Of a stretch of 64,000 nucleotides of DNA, positions 27,579 through 39,483 are shown piece after piece. How positions within the stretch are numbered: the first letter of the stretch is position 1; every line of letters starts with the position of its first letter. This stretch comes from Syngnathus acus. Lineage: Eukaryota; Chordata; Actinopteri; Syngnathiformes; Syngnathidae. The stretch is from NCBI RefSeq assembly GCF_901709675.1, contig NC_051101.1, positions 9,382,501 through 9,446,500 on the forward strand. The letters are read 5' to 3'. The notes under the pieces were generated by a model. The model was not told the DNA's origin. It saw only the letters and a program-made list of their open reading frames with translations, and did not search any database. Made by a program: the position numbers and the translations under genes.

Positions 27579-27644
27579 CCTCCGGAGGACCAGAACGCAG
27601 CGGCCCCGCTCCTGCACGCGCACTGCCTCGTCACTTTGGACAGG
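27514..27644 (-). CDS. rapgef5: rapgef5 exon in its longer, upstream-spliced form
   Basis: The exon that carries the short-form ATG (27578) is preceded at 27645 by a strong acceptor: a long pyrimidine tract ending in CATGTCCAG. In-frame codons between 27644 and 27579 read PVQSDEAV then VRVQERGRCVLVLRR. This resembles the 'KEHxxDVLVLEK' linker that precedes the REM domain in the Epac (RAPGEF3/4) relatives. The exon starts in phase 0, which matches the phase-0 donor of the exon at 30915-31032. I infer that a longer isoform begins upstream and that the MASQ start may belong to an alternative promoter or be unused. Confidence 0.6.
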
Positions 27645-30600
27645 CTGGACATGAGAGATGGAGAGAGGGAGGGATTGTATTATCACCAAGGCGACTCCCA
27701 CTCTCCCCCCGCCCTGCATGTTCTTCAAGCAACACAAATCACCACTGATTTCCATCACAATGCTGTGTCAAAGCCTGCACTGTAAATGAAGCGCAATTTC
27801 CACTGATCATTATTCAGGCTGTATCAGTAGGAGCCCATTCACAAATTAACATAAGTGGCTCATACATATTTTAATTACCGATTCCTGATGTCGCCACTAT
27901 TAAATTATGACTGGTGCCTTCGGGGTCTGCTGTCTCCTACCTGTCTTTATGATTTCAGATCCAGATTTGTCATGACAAGTCACCCAATCTGCTATAAATC
28001 TGAAGCAGGAAAGGTCACCGCCTGTTCTATCTTTAAATCTCATTCAGGGAGACAGGCAGGTCCTCTTTTTGTACAGCTAACGAGACAGTGTGGGTGGCAA
28101 AGGCGCAGAAACTCCAACGTTGCAATTAGTTGCACGGAGATAATGTATACAGCAATTATCAGTGTGTTGTGCCAAAAAATGTATCTGTCTGGGGAAGAGG
28201 TAGTCTAAAAAGGAACATTGCAATTTTTTGGCTTATGACTCAACGACTGGAACTGCTTTTTACAATCATTAGATCAGGAATCAAATTTGAGCATATTTTC
28301 TTTAAATGATGTTCGCATAATATAAATAAAAAAAGATTGAAAATGTAATGATAACACAACATTTGACAGCAATATCTGTATATTTCAATTTTAAGCTCTA
28401 AATGACTTTTTCTGCTGAGAATGCTTTTGTGTTACATTACACCTTCACACAACACTGATTTTAGGGTGGGGGGGAAAAAAAAAAAAGAAAAACGTCCAAC
28501 CTGACAGCCAGACTGGGGCTTTGGGCTGGTGCGTTTTTTTCAGGTTGTAGCAGTGCCACTTGATTGACAGCTGACAATCGAGTACCACGCCCCGGTTTCA
28601 GGACGACAAAGCACGACCATTTTTGCAATTCTGCCTCATTTTATCAAGTTGGTGATTCAAATTCATTAGGCTCAGTAAGACCGCTTCTATGTGGTGTGTT
28701 AAATTTATTTTCACTTAAATACCTCAAATATACTGCCTCTTTTCAAAACATTACTTTTGGGGCACATTGCCATGGTAACAGACCCAAGTCAACTGATGTG
28801 CTGCATACAAACCCCAAATGTCTTTTTGTCGTTCTAGCTTGTGCGAAGATTATAAACCACTTGACAAAAGGCAGGTTTGGAAGGATCACAGATATTGGCC
28901 ATAATGAGGACTTCACTGTATGGTGCACGCACACACATCCTACACTAGTCCAAAGCCCCGCCTCCCCTCACCCGTCAGTCAGTGCTGCACTTGTCTCTGT
29001 TGATGCAATTAGCTGTGCAGACACCCTGGTAGTGGATCCTTTTTTTTTTTTTTTTTTTTGGCCTAATTGCCTTTTGCACAGAAGCGTTCAAGCATCGCTT
29101 CAAGACACATTAACATTGTTACCGCAACATATAAACATAGCAAGTGCAAGTCTTGAGCTCCCTTTGTTTTCATCCATAAGTAAAAGGATTTTTTCATCTG
29201 CTCTCAAAGCAACTTGATCACTATTACGTGAGTTTGTCAGCATCGCGACGCTCAATATGCAAACAAACATTTCCTCACAATGAAATATTGATCTGACTCT
29301 CATGCTGCGGCTACTACGACACTCACTGAGCCATGTGGTTAACTCAGTAAAACAAGAATCAGTTCCTTGACGTGAGCCCAACACTCATCTCGCTCTGAAG
29401 TCTCCCCAAAATGGACTTTAGCCGTATTAGAGTAAACACTGATTTTTTTTTAGAGTCATGTGATTTTTCAATGTTTTATTGTCTCTCCCTTCCAGATGCA
29501 TTCCGTTGGCTTAGGGACCCTGTCTGCTTCGTGATGCTAGCAAGGAACACTCAAAAGCAATCTGGAAGATGTCAATCTTGACACTGCTCAGATTTGGTCC
29601 AAACTCAAACACCAGCTTGGTTTTCAAAAGAAAGAGAAAAAAGCTTTTGATGTTGATTTGGTTCCTTGCTGAAGCCTCTGTTCAAATCACCAGTGTGCAC
29701 GCTATGCAAAATATTTGCACATGAATTTGCCAAGAGGAGCAATTCCAAGTAGCCATATCCATCAAAATGACATTGGGAAATAAGACTAAACAAGATTGAA
29801 AGTGATTGCATAACAGTCAGAGTGCATTGGACTGCCAAAGTCATGCATTTGCCATCTGGGAACTCTAAGCTCTTTGATGCCCATATTTAGATATGTTTTT
29901 GAGTCACATGGCTGGTATGTGCGCAGCATCATTGGATTACAGTCAACTACCGCATTTCCTAGATAATATTTCCCATGTCAAATATTAACTAAGATCTGCT
30001 ATGATGGACATGCTGTAAATATATGTATAGTACATTGGTGTACTTTCTACTATTTAGAGTATATGACGCCATCTGAGAATTTTTTTGCATGCAGAGATTA
30101 GTAAAGGCATTGTGCAGACAAATTGTCATTCTGTTGAATAACAACAGATAAAGAGATTTAGTGTTTGGAGAAAAGGTCGAGGACCTGACAAAGTGGACTC
30201 CACCCTGGAGCCACATAATGTCCCCGCATGGTGGTCTGGCCCACTTGCGTCAATGCTTCCTGCCATTGTGGCATAGTCGAGTTAGCGTCACCATTCAGAC
30301 AGCAGGAAGTTGAGCGCGCCATGATTTTGACCAATCAGAGGCCATTTTGATATTACATGATGTCATCTAGCATTGTTTGCTAACTCTGGTGTGTTTTCAG
30401 AAATATTTTTAATTGACTAAGCCAACACAAAAATAAGAAATTGATCAAATCTGAGCATACTCCAAAAGTTTTTTTTTTTTTTTAAATTGACTTTTTATGA
30501 TTATCACCTTTACAGACAACCAGAATGGATTTACAAGATATGATTCGAGTGGATGGTGTAATGAGGAAAAAAAAGTTTTGTATTTACCGCATAAGCTGCT

Positions 30601-30914
30601 CAAACGGCAGATTTTTGTGATGTAAAAAATTGAGACCAAGATCATTTCAAAACTCTTTCCACCTGCCACCTCCACTTGCAAATGAATTGTTTGAATAAAT
30701 AAGCTGTACATTAGTCTTGTGAACTAATATGTAACAATATCAAAGAGTATTATTACAAATTGTACTCAAGAGCCAACTTTATAAATACCAAAATTTTACT
30801 GATGACATCATTCATATTGATACTTCACGGAGAGCAGCAGCCTTTCGCAGGCATTCAAATTCGACATCAACGTAATTGAGTTACCAAAGTTTCTCATTGT
30901 TCTGTGTCCCTCAC
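27645..30914. other. rapgef5 intron between the two upstream exons
   Basis: There are no exons that I can support. The longest open frame (28564-29217, plus strand) runs through a poly-T tract and has no recognisable protein features. The GC- and CpG-rich 27400-27650 end could serve as an internal promoter for the short rapgef5 transcript; that is inferred from base composition only. Confidence 0.45.
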
Positions 30915-31032
30915 CTCATTTGTCCTCTCTTGGCCCTTGCTGTGATTCTGCAAGAAGCGGCAACCATCCTTGGCCAGCCTCTGGACCATCTCCAATCTGG
31001 ACAGTTCTTCCTTATCATGCAGGATGCACATG
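30915..31032 (-). CDS. rapgef5: Probable upstream exon of long rapgef5
   Basis: The minus strand reads DKEELSRLEMVQRLAKDG followed by CRFLQNHSKGQERTNE, then a good donor (GAG|GTGAGG) in phase 0. The next in-phase acceptor is at 27645. The 5' limit at 31032 (an acceptor-like GAGCAG) is a guess, because the frame stays open to 31229. No DEP-domain or start exon was found between here and 34500, so the true N-terminus is unresolved. Confidence 0.55.
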
Positions 31033-32109
31033 CTGCTCGGTTGTAGCGAAGGGGACACGGAGAACATGTACTTCAGACCGCAGTCCCACGACATCACTGG
31101 GATAGCGAGGACAACTGGCGCCCGGGAGCTGACTTGCAAAGAGGTGAAAATCACTCTGTTGGAAACTCGATTGTCACTGAAAGCAAAATCCCAGAGAGTC
31201 CAGGTGCGTGCGTACAAAAGCAATGACAAGCTCCCGTCTCGTCCTTCCCTTGCCTTTCACTACAGGGTGGGGGGGATTTGGGAACAGGGCAGGTTCAGGA
31301 AACATCTGGCTAGCCAAACACACCCAAAAAGGAAGTTGGAGAATCCCTTGAATGCAGGAGAGTCTGGATTCAGGATTGGGCAGGGTGCTTTGTATTGGAA
31401 GGTCAAACACTTTGTTCAGTCAAGCACACAATACAGTAAGCAAATTCCCATGTATGATGTTGTTAAATTATAAAGAACCAATTTTACTACCCTCATGAAG
31501 TTAAGGTTACAAAATAATCTTTGGACAGGGTGCTTATCAGAGAAGGATGATTATTCGATAATTAATATATTATTTATTTTAATTATTATTTATATTTATA
31601 TAATTTCCCACATCAAAATAGATTTTTTCAGTTTTAAATAATGATGTTTCTGATTAAAGCAAAAGAAATTAAAACTTTTTAAAAATTTAATTCATTGATT
31701 AATCGACAAAATAATCAACCGACGAATCGATTATTAGAATTATAGATTCTTGCAACCGTATTCCATGCTGTATTATATTCTTGTAAAGAGCATATTAGTG
31801 ATGTGATCATATTTGATCATTGATCATTGAAACTTGCTCTTTGCTCATTGTTTTTAGGGTTACTGTGAGATTAAAGGAATGACCAAGGGCATTCATTTTT
31901 CCCATATGACCATTTTATCTATTAGAGTCCTATTGATTTGTCTGCAGTCAGCAGCAAACGCTTGACTGGGTCCTTGCAAGGCCATTCAGTCATACTGGCG
32001 TCTTAAATGTGCTGACTCATGGAAGTGACAAATGAAAAAGGGTCCAGGATTTCAGTTGCTCTGCTTCTTTGACATCTTTCCCCTTTTAGTTGTTTAGAAT
32101 GATCAGGTA

Positions 32110-32330
32110 CTATATAAATCTATGAAGAGTTCTGACGACCTGAGGAAAGAAGCTTTTCCTCAACCTCCGGGTCGTGGCCCTGCAGGAGTCGAGGCATTTG
32201 TCAGAGGGGAGCTGACTGAAACAGTCTGTTGTTGAGGTGGCCAACGTCTTTGATGATTTTCTTGGCTTTGGATCTGCACCGTCTGGTGTCCTGGTTCAAC
32301 CGTAAATATTTCCCTTTCAACTGACTGGAG
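32110..32330. repeat. Interspersed repeat (AGGAAAGAAGCTTTTCCTCA type)
   Basis: The stretch with GGAAAGAAGCTTTTCCTCAA, GAAACAGTCTGTTGTTGAGG and TTTTCTTGGCTTTGGATCTG resembles a repeat common across fish genomes, which I recall but cannot classify. It directly abuts the MITE at 32337. Boundaries are approximate. Confidence 0.5.
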
Positions 32331-32336
32331 TCCACG

Positions 32337-32680
32337 TACAGTATCGTTCAAAGGTTTGGGGTCACTTAGAAATGTCCTTATTTTGAAAATATTTTTTTTA
32401 TTTAAATAATATTTTTTCAACGAGGATAACATTGAACTAATCAGGAATACACTCTTTACATTGTTGATTTGGTAAATAACTATTCTGCTTGCAAAAAACA
32501 TTTATGCAATATCTCCATAGGTGTATAAAGGCCCATTTCCAGCATCCATTGTGTTTGCTAATTGTGTTAAAAGGCTAACGAATGATTAGGAAAAACCTTG
32601 AAAACACTTGTGCAATTATGTTAGTTTCCTGGAAAACACAAAATTGTCTGGGTGACCCCAAACTTTTGAATGATAGTACA
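32337..32680. mobile_element. Tc1/mariner-like MITE
   Basis: The left end TACAGTATCGTTCAAAGGTT continues TTGGGGTCAC, and the right end GTGACCCCAAACTTTTGAAT continues GATAGTAC, giving inverted terminal repeats of about 28 bases. There is no open frame. The ends resemble Tc1-like miniature elements of fish. Confidence 0.8.
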
Positions 32681-33295
32681 GTTGCCTTTTTTTCTTTTCC
32701 GAACTAAATAATTAATAACCAGTTGCAGGCACAGTTATGTAATATGACTTGTTACGATCTGGTGGGCATTTGGCTCAAGAGATGTGACTAGATAGTGCCT
32801 CAAGGTGACAAAGGATGTGACCGACTTTGAATGCTAAAAGCAGTGTAGTCGACTATTTGTTCTTACGTGCGCTTTTTCTAGTTTCTCAGTCAGGCAAATG
32901 CAGCCTTGAGTGTGCTACCACTGACCCAGTTTCTAAAGCAAACGAATTTTAAAGTGAGAATGCCCTGAAGTCAAACTTGTTCGTGTGTGCAAGGTAATCA
33001 GGGAATAGCATGAAAAACATTGGGGATGCTGTAGGCCTGCAGCAGAAGGAGAAGGAAGTGATGAAAGCTTATTTTGCTTGTTGCACTTATTCACTCCTAT
33101 CCAAATACAGTATTTGAACCCTGTTTTGCAGTTTAGATGATGATAAATTATGGACATCATTCTGTATCATATCTGATGTCCTTTCTTTTGCACTTGAGCC
33201 CAACTGCTTTAAAATTAGTGCAAAACATTGGAAATATACAAAAAACACTTTTAAAAATAGAAATGAAAAAAAAAGCAGACAAAGATGCATGAGCT

Positions 33296-33298
<3 letters not shown>

Positions 33299-33334
<36 letters not shown>

Positions 33335-33337
33335 TTT
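33299..33337 (+). repeat. (TTTA)n microsatellite
   Basis: Nearly ten perfect TTTA units lie in the spacer upstream of slc40a1-like's 3' end. Confidence 0.95.
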
Positions 33338-34500
33338 TTCTGATGACCCAACAGAAGGGTGCTTGTAATGCCAAAAAGGAAAAAAAGAGTCTAACAATAA
33401 AACATGAATTGGAACATGCTCACTGCTAAGCACGATTTAAGCCGTACTGGATCGCCTTGGTGTTCCATTCCAACTCAAATCTGTTGTTATAGCCATCATG
33501 TCAAGACAAATGTCATTTTTAAAATTCTTTATTATGTATTTAGTCTTATCATATCAGTCTGTAATGAACAGTGACAACACGCGATATGTAGAGGTCACAG
33601 GAAAATGATACAAATATATTGCAGAGGTGGTGCTGGTTGTGGGATGTACACGAAGGCCATATAAAAACATTGAGTGGCAGAAAATAATCCCCAAGGCGTA
33701 TACGGCCAACTGTGTTCTTTGTCGCAGTGAGGTCATGGTCGGTTCATTTGAAGCGTGGTTGAACACTGTCAGTAGAAGTGACACTGTTGATTTGAAACAT
33801 TTTGAAAAATAATTAACTCTGTGTTATTTTAAATACACAAGCCATTGTAGGTTTTGTGTTCTTTGTTGATTCCTGCACAGCAAAATAAATCAGGTAAAAA
33901 AATCCATTAAAAAGGCAGCTGCCTTTCTTACTTTTATTTCACATGATCTCATGCGTGATTCCCTTTATTTTCCTTTATTGGAAATCCTGGAATATTTCCA
34001 AGTGGGTGGATCAGTACCGTCTGTATAACGAATGTCTTTCTTTTCAATGCATCAGTGTTTTCCTCACAACAGCAGTTCTTTTGTACGTGCAGGTTAAAAA
34101 AAAAAAAAAAAAAAAGTCACTATCCATCCACTTTCATAGCGGAAGCCTTAAAAGCTTCATTGCAGTAATCCTATGGGGTTTACAAACGCATAGAGGCTCG
34201 TTGTAAATTCCACTAGGACATCTCCCCTGGAGGTTTCATTGCTGCATTTATAGCGGCCATTCATATTCATGATACAGTGTTGCTCCCATTCTATTGCACC
34301 TGAGTTCTGGTTTGCTGCTTTAACACATGCAGGCCCCTGCAGGGAGGAAGCAGCTGAGGTGAGACAAACTCTGGCTGTGGTGTGCTGAAATGAACGGCTA
34401 AGTCACGGAACAGGAGGGAGACATTCATCGCACGTAGTCAGAGCGGACTCAGAGCTGGTAAAGCATCTCATGCTTGCATTTGTGGCCTTTGTCTCCCCTT

Positions 34501-37500
34501 TTAAGTGGCCGGGCGACGTTTTCTCTTGGCTTTGTGCGCATACAGGAAGTACATAGTGTGTCCAGTGGTGATGAAAAGCACAGAAATGAGAACTAGGATG
34601 CCGAAATGCTGCGGCTGTGGAGCAGAGATGACCATTATGAAGTGCAGCAGGTCCATCAGGTAATTCATAGAGCTCTGCACCCCATTTACAACACCTCGCT
34701 CGGACTCACAGATGTTCTCCTGCAACAGCTGGGTGACTGTCAGGTCAAAGGACCACAAACCTGGAACACAAGTGACACCAGGGCTTGAAAATATTGCCAA
34801 TGTGTGCATCATAACGACCACTCGCACAATAATATCCCAAACTATATATCAAATATTCTGATGTACTGGTTGAGACTGACTAAACAGCGCCTCTGCTGGT
34901 TGAAGCCGAGTAATGCAGTCTTTTTTGACTTAACGTTCTGACAGAGGCAAGTTAATTGTGACCTGTGGTCAGTTTGGATCAAATTAATGCTATGGTAGCT
35001 ATCGCCACATCCTCAGAACTGCTTTCGATTTTTTAGAGCACAAGATCATCAAAAAGAATGTTGCTATTCAGTGCAATTGAGAGACTTTTTGCATTTAACA
35101 AGAAGGTCTGGCAGACAGATTGAGTATTGATTGTGACATTTAACAAGAAGAAAAACTATGTTCAACGGTGGATGTACCCCGTAAAAGTAAATGAGCTCGA
35201 CCTAATGCCTAGTGTTGTTTAAACCGTGCCCGCTCACCGATGCGTGCCGTGATGACCCCCATGAACAAGAAGATGATGGAGATGTAAGACTCCGGCGCGC
35301 TACCGGAGGGCACGTTGTCAAAAAGCACAGTGTTGTTGGTCCAGTGGATGGAGGAGCGGTCGGGCAAAAGTGGTTGATTGCTGCCTCCCCTCAGCGGAGA
35401 CGTATGTTTTTGTCTTTGACTCGCCATTTCTCCAAGCTCCGAGGAGGAGTTTGAGGTAAAGTAGGGCATGAGCAAGCTAAGATCCATGGGACTGCCGGGG
35501 GCAAAGACGGAGCAAACACACAAGAGCAAGCAGCCCAGGTGGAGGCAGCTGGAGATGATGCCAGTGTTGATCAGACCGTACGTCTTCCTCAGTCTCGTAA
35601 ACATGACGGTGCCCATCAGACCCGTGATGGCCGACACGCCCATCAGCAAACTGAGGAGGGAGCCGCTTATGCCTTGAGTGTAGGCGTAGCCGGTGGTGAT
35701 GCAATCAAAGCCCAGTACGGTGGTGTAGAGGAACGCCAGGCCCATTCCCGCCAGGAAGACCGGCTGCTGATAGTAAGACCTCCATCCGTCCTTGCAGGTG
35801 CTCACCAGCCAGCGGAACCTCCGGAAGCACAGCGGGAGGTTGGTGATTTCTTTCAGGTGAAGGCTCGCATCGCTGTTGCTTTCTGTCAGAGGATGAACCA
35901 CTTGACCTTCACCTGTTGACAAAGATGAAGTCAGTCCGAGAAAAGGCAGTTAAAATATACCGACATTTTTCTCATACCTTGCGTTCCTCTCTGGTCCATC
36001 CCTTGCAGATTGGCCTGGTCCACCTCCACCGTCGGTGGTTTGACAGAAAGAGCGGGTACGATGCGGTACACCCGCGACAAGAAGAAGAACTCCACAATGA
36101 GAGAGATGAGGTTCCATCCCAGGATGAAGCCACAACCAACTACGTTGGAGGCTAGGGTCATGACCTGCCCCACCGCCAGCGGTGCCAGGATGTTGGTCAC
36201 CTGATCTATCCGTCTCATGGTGGCATTCATTCCTTTTGTCAGAATCGAGGAGGCCGAGGTTAATGCGTGCCCACCACGACCGTGTGCGAGAGCGAGTCGT
36301 CTTACCGGCCAGGTGGCCTCGGTTGTAACCGGTGATGACAATGATCCAGTCCCTCTGGATGGCGATGGTCAGCGCAGTGCTTGCGAGGTTTGCCACATCT
36401 GCCAGGACGATCACCACCGTATAACAAACCACCTTGTGTAAGTTTTGCGATGCAACATGTTATTATGGAAGCACAGAAGGATTGCAGCAACAAGCTCACA
36501 GCACAGAGGGAAACAACAACAACAGCAATAATCACAGCCATTATCCCGTTATCGAATATGAGTGAGTGAATGGACGCCGGGTGTACTCACAGTAAGCCAG
36601 CCGTCCCAGATCTGCTCAATCCTTTGCTTATATGAGAAGACCAACATGAGCACAATGCTACAAATTGTCACTGAGATGTTCTGGATGAAAAGAGACGCAT
36701 GTGCAACTGGAAAGGGACAAAAAAGGCAACTCTCAGAGCCTGGATGATATTTTCATTTACAAATCCTAACCTGAACCAGATGTAGGTGGCTGTGAACCGC
36801 CGGTTTCGAGTGAATAAATCAAATCAGGAATTGATTTACACTTGAGACGCCGGAAGGGGAATGCAATTTACCACATAGCGGGACGGCACAGCCTTAAGAT
36901 TGAGATGCGCTGATTTATCATCCGCTTGTCTGATGCACAATAATGCATGCTAAAATTTCCAGGGGTGTGTGAAATTGCTGCCGCATACCTTTATTCCTGG
37001 GATTGCGGTCAACCCAGTCCCCGATCAAAGCTCCGAGGAGGAGCACCGAGCCGGCCACCACCAAGCCGAACACTGCAGTCAACAGCAAGTTACGTCCGTA
37101 CAGCTCAATCAGGAACACAGAGATGGCAAAGTGCCACATTCGGTCACCCTGATTAACACAACACAGATGAGCGTCATTACATTTCAAAAAGCAGTCTTAG
37201 CTGCAGTCACATAAAACGAGAATGAGTTTATAAGGATGCTTATAAGAGAATGCGATCAAAGTATTTGCTAACCAAAACAGCAGCACCTACCAACGCACTT
37301 AAAACTGATAGTAACAAATGCCTTGCCCATTAAGATGATCGAGCGTTTTGCAATATTTGCTAACCAAAACAGCAGCAGCACCTACCAACGCACTCAAAAC
37401 TGATAGTAAAAAGTTCCTTGCCCATTAAGATGATCGAGCATTTTGCGGTAATTGCTAACCAAAACCGCAGAACCCACTTAAAACTGATAGTAAAAAGTTC

Positions 37501-37899
37501 TTTAAGTTGATCGAGCGTTAAGTGGAGTCAGCATCTTCTAATGACAATTAGCGTTCTACCAGCTCCTCGCTCCACAGTGTGTTGTGTATGTATTATTCTG
37601 TGTGTGTTTGTAGGGGGGCGTGTGTATGCAGGAGATGGTTCTTACCCACATTGACAACGCTCCACTGACATAGATGAGGAACTTGGGACCCTTGAGGTAG
37701 ATAAGCGCTGAACCTTATAAGAAATGCATAAACATTTATATACAATGTATTTGAATCTGGCCAATATATTTTATTTGTCTTCAAAGATGAGCTCACCTGG
37801 TATGCTCCTGGCTTTTTTGGCTCTCGCATTCCTGATGTCGTCAGGCTCGAACTCGACCACAACGCCGCCACATTGGGAGGACTCGGCTCGCTGAGACAT
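34501..37899 (-). CDS. slc40a1: Ferroportin-like iron exporter (divergent SLC40 protein), complete
   Basis: This is a 12-TM plasma-membrane exporter of ferrous iron. Exons in transcript order: 37899-37797, 37707-37646, 37148-36989, 36706-36591, 36432-36306, 36232-35978, 35912-35238, 34760-34501. They give 585 residues (human about 571), with every phase consistent. Family blocks include [88 protein letters not shown] and [16 protein letters not shown]. Metal-site residues equivalent to human D39, H43, C326 and H507 are present (D57, H61, C345, H539). C326 is also the hepcidin contact. The residue aligned with human H32 is Gly50. The cytoplasmic loop (about 255-305) and the tail (AKRKRRPAT) differ strongly from the ferroportins I recall. 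It may be a second SLC40 gene rather than the canonical slc40a1. An acceptor-like TTCCACAG lies 3 bases before the ATG, which suggests an upstream non-coding exon. Confidence 0.92.
37264..37520. repeat. Tandem repeat, 92-95-bp unit, about 2.8 copies
   Basis: The block TTGCTAACCAAAAC, then CTTAAAACTGATAGTAA, then AAGATGATCGAGC recurs at 37265, 37357 and 37452. The spacing is 92 and then 95 bases, and the third copy is shortened. It lies in the ferroportin intron 37149-37645. Confidence 0.92.
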
Positions 37900-39483
37900 T
37901 GCCTGTGGAAGACGGTAAACTCTTTTGATAAGTTATTTGACATTAGCCCGAGGAAGTCGTACCGGAAAGTCACTTAAATGTGCACATTATTTTTTTTAAT
38001 ATCAGGTCGTATTTCTGTTGCTCTATGTATTGTGTCATCTAATAATTCCTATACATCACATTGGAAAGCAGGAAACAAAAACAAAAAATATTTTTACAAA
38101 CGGAACTCAGTCATACAACATGATTATCATTACTCTTGAACAAATGCGGCCTTAAGCTCTAAAAAAAGTCAAATATAGGTGAGTCACCTTGTTTCCGGTC
38201 TTACACTTGATCCTTGTTGCTGTTTCTTGACGATGCGTGTTGTGCCATGTATCCTACATTGGGATGTTTGTCTTTCCTGAGAGCTGGAATTCAAGCTGTA
38301 GTAGTCTGAAAGGCTTAATAGCATCCCGGTGCTCAAGTGCACCATTGTATGAAAGTGCCAGAAAAGCAGAACAGGCAGTGGCACAACAAAAGCAGCCAGC
38401 ATATTCCACAGCACGTGACAACGAGGGGAGCACAATGTCACCGTCCGCCCACTTCCCAAAAAGGACAACTGTGTGACTGCTCCAACTCATGTGGATGCAC
38501 ACACACATATCATATTGTATGTTAAGTTGTCACACCTAGTGAGTGCCAACTGTGTCACCACAATCGCATTTATATGAATCTGATTTATTTTGATTGACGT
38601 GTTAAACAGTCCCGACTATGCCTCAACGGTATTTCTTATTTCAAACGACTTTAATAAGATTCTTTCTCTCCCTAGAGGCTAAATTTGATGTTTGATAAAA
38701 TAATAGTAGTTCACCAGTGAGCTCTTCCCATTTTTTATTCTGTGCATCAAAGATATAATGTTATACATTCATGTCTTCATTAATTAATGAGAGGCTTCTC
38801 TTTTCCTTCATTTATTATTCAGCTAAATCGTTAATTTATACCACGAGGAGTAATACAGAGTCAAGTGAGCAATCGCTGCAGGGTCTAAGATGATCCAGTT
38901 CCGTTATAACAGGAATGTATTCCTTCATTAATGAATAAAATGAATTTTAAATGAAAAATGTTATTATGCATTGATTTTGGATGAAGCAATCTATTGTGTA
39001 ATGTAACATAACATTGCATGAGTACATTCATTAAATGATAACAAAGTACTTTAAGTAGTGTTAACCTAAAAAAATAGTACAAATGCAGGCAACAATGTGA
39101 ATATAAAACTGCAACCAAATGTGGACAAAGGTTTATTACATACTTTTAATACAATACAATTAAAAACATCACATGCTGGTAGTAAAGGATTTAACTTTTT
39201 TTCTTTATACAAGTACATAAACAAGATAAGATTAACGATTGCTGAATTACAAAAAAATAAAGAACAGTAAGGTCAAATTGCAACATATTTATTGTACTGT
39301 ATTCACACGCCTCAAAAATACTTTACACTTAACAAATCTTTGTACTGCCCCCTGCTGGACAAATAGCTATAACATCATAAAGCTCAACTAGTTGTACAAT
39401 ATACACATTGACAGATCAACTCACAACGCTGGAAGCAATAGGGGTCTATTTTTTTTTTTTTAAATAGATTCCATCAATGACTA
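37900..39483. other. Upstream region of slc40a1-like, downstream of slc6a19
   Basis: No coding exon was seen. It should hold the ferroportin promoter and any 5' untranslated exon. A donor-like AAGT|GTAAGA on the minus strand at 38204 could end such an exon. I found no CAGTG loop of an iron-responsive element on the minus strand in this interval. Confidence 0.5.

Larger units (their letters stand above)
31033..34500. other. Spacer between rapgef5 and slc40a1-like, repeat-rich
   Basis: It contains an interspersed repeat (32110-32330), a Tc1-like MITE (32337-32680) and a TTTA microsatellite (33299-33337). I see no supported exon, though 5' exons of long rapgef5 would be expected here. Confidence 0.5.

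Noticed and set aside
28564-29217. 217-codon open frame on the plus strand
   Set aside because: It is rich in rare-looking mixed sequence, runs through a poly-T tract, lacks domains and splice context, and lies within a rapgef5 intron. It is most likely a chance open frame.
31033-31229. Upstream extension of the 30915-31032 rapgef5 exon to the ATG at 31229
   Set aside because: The frame is open, but the residues do not resemble RAPGEF relatives. I therefore kept the shorter exon with an acceptor-like limit.
38376-38384. CAGTGG motif near the ferroportin 5' region, considered as an IRE loop
   Set aside because: It is on the plus strand, while the ferroportin is transcribed from the minus strand, and no paired stem with a bulged C was seen.
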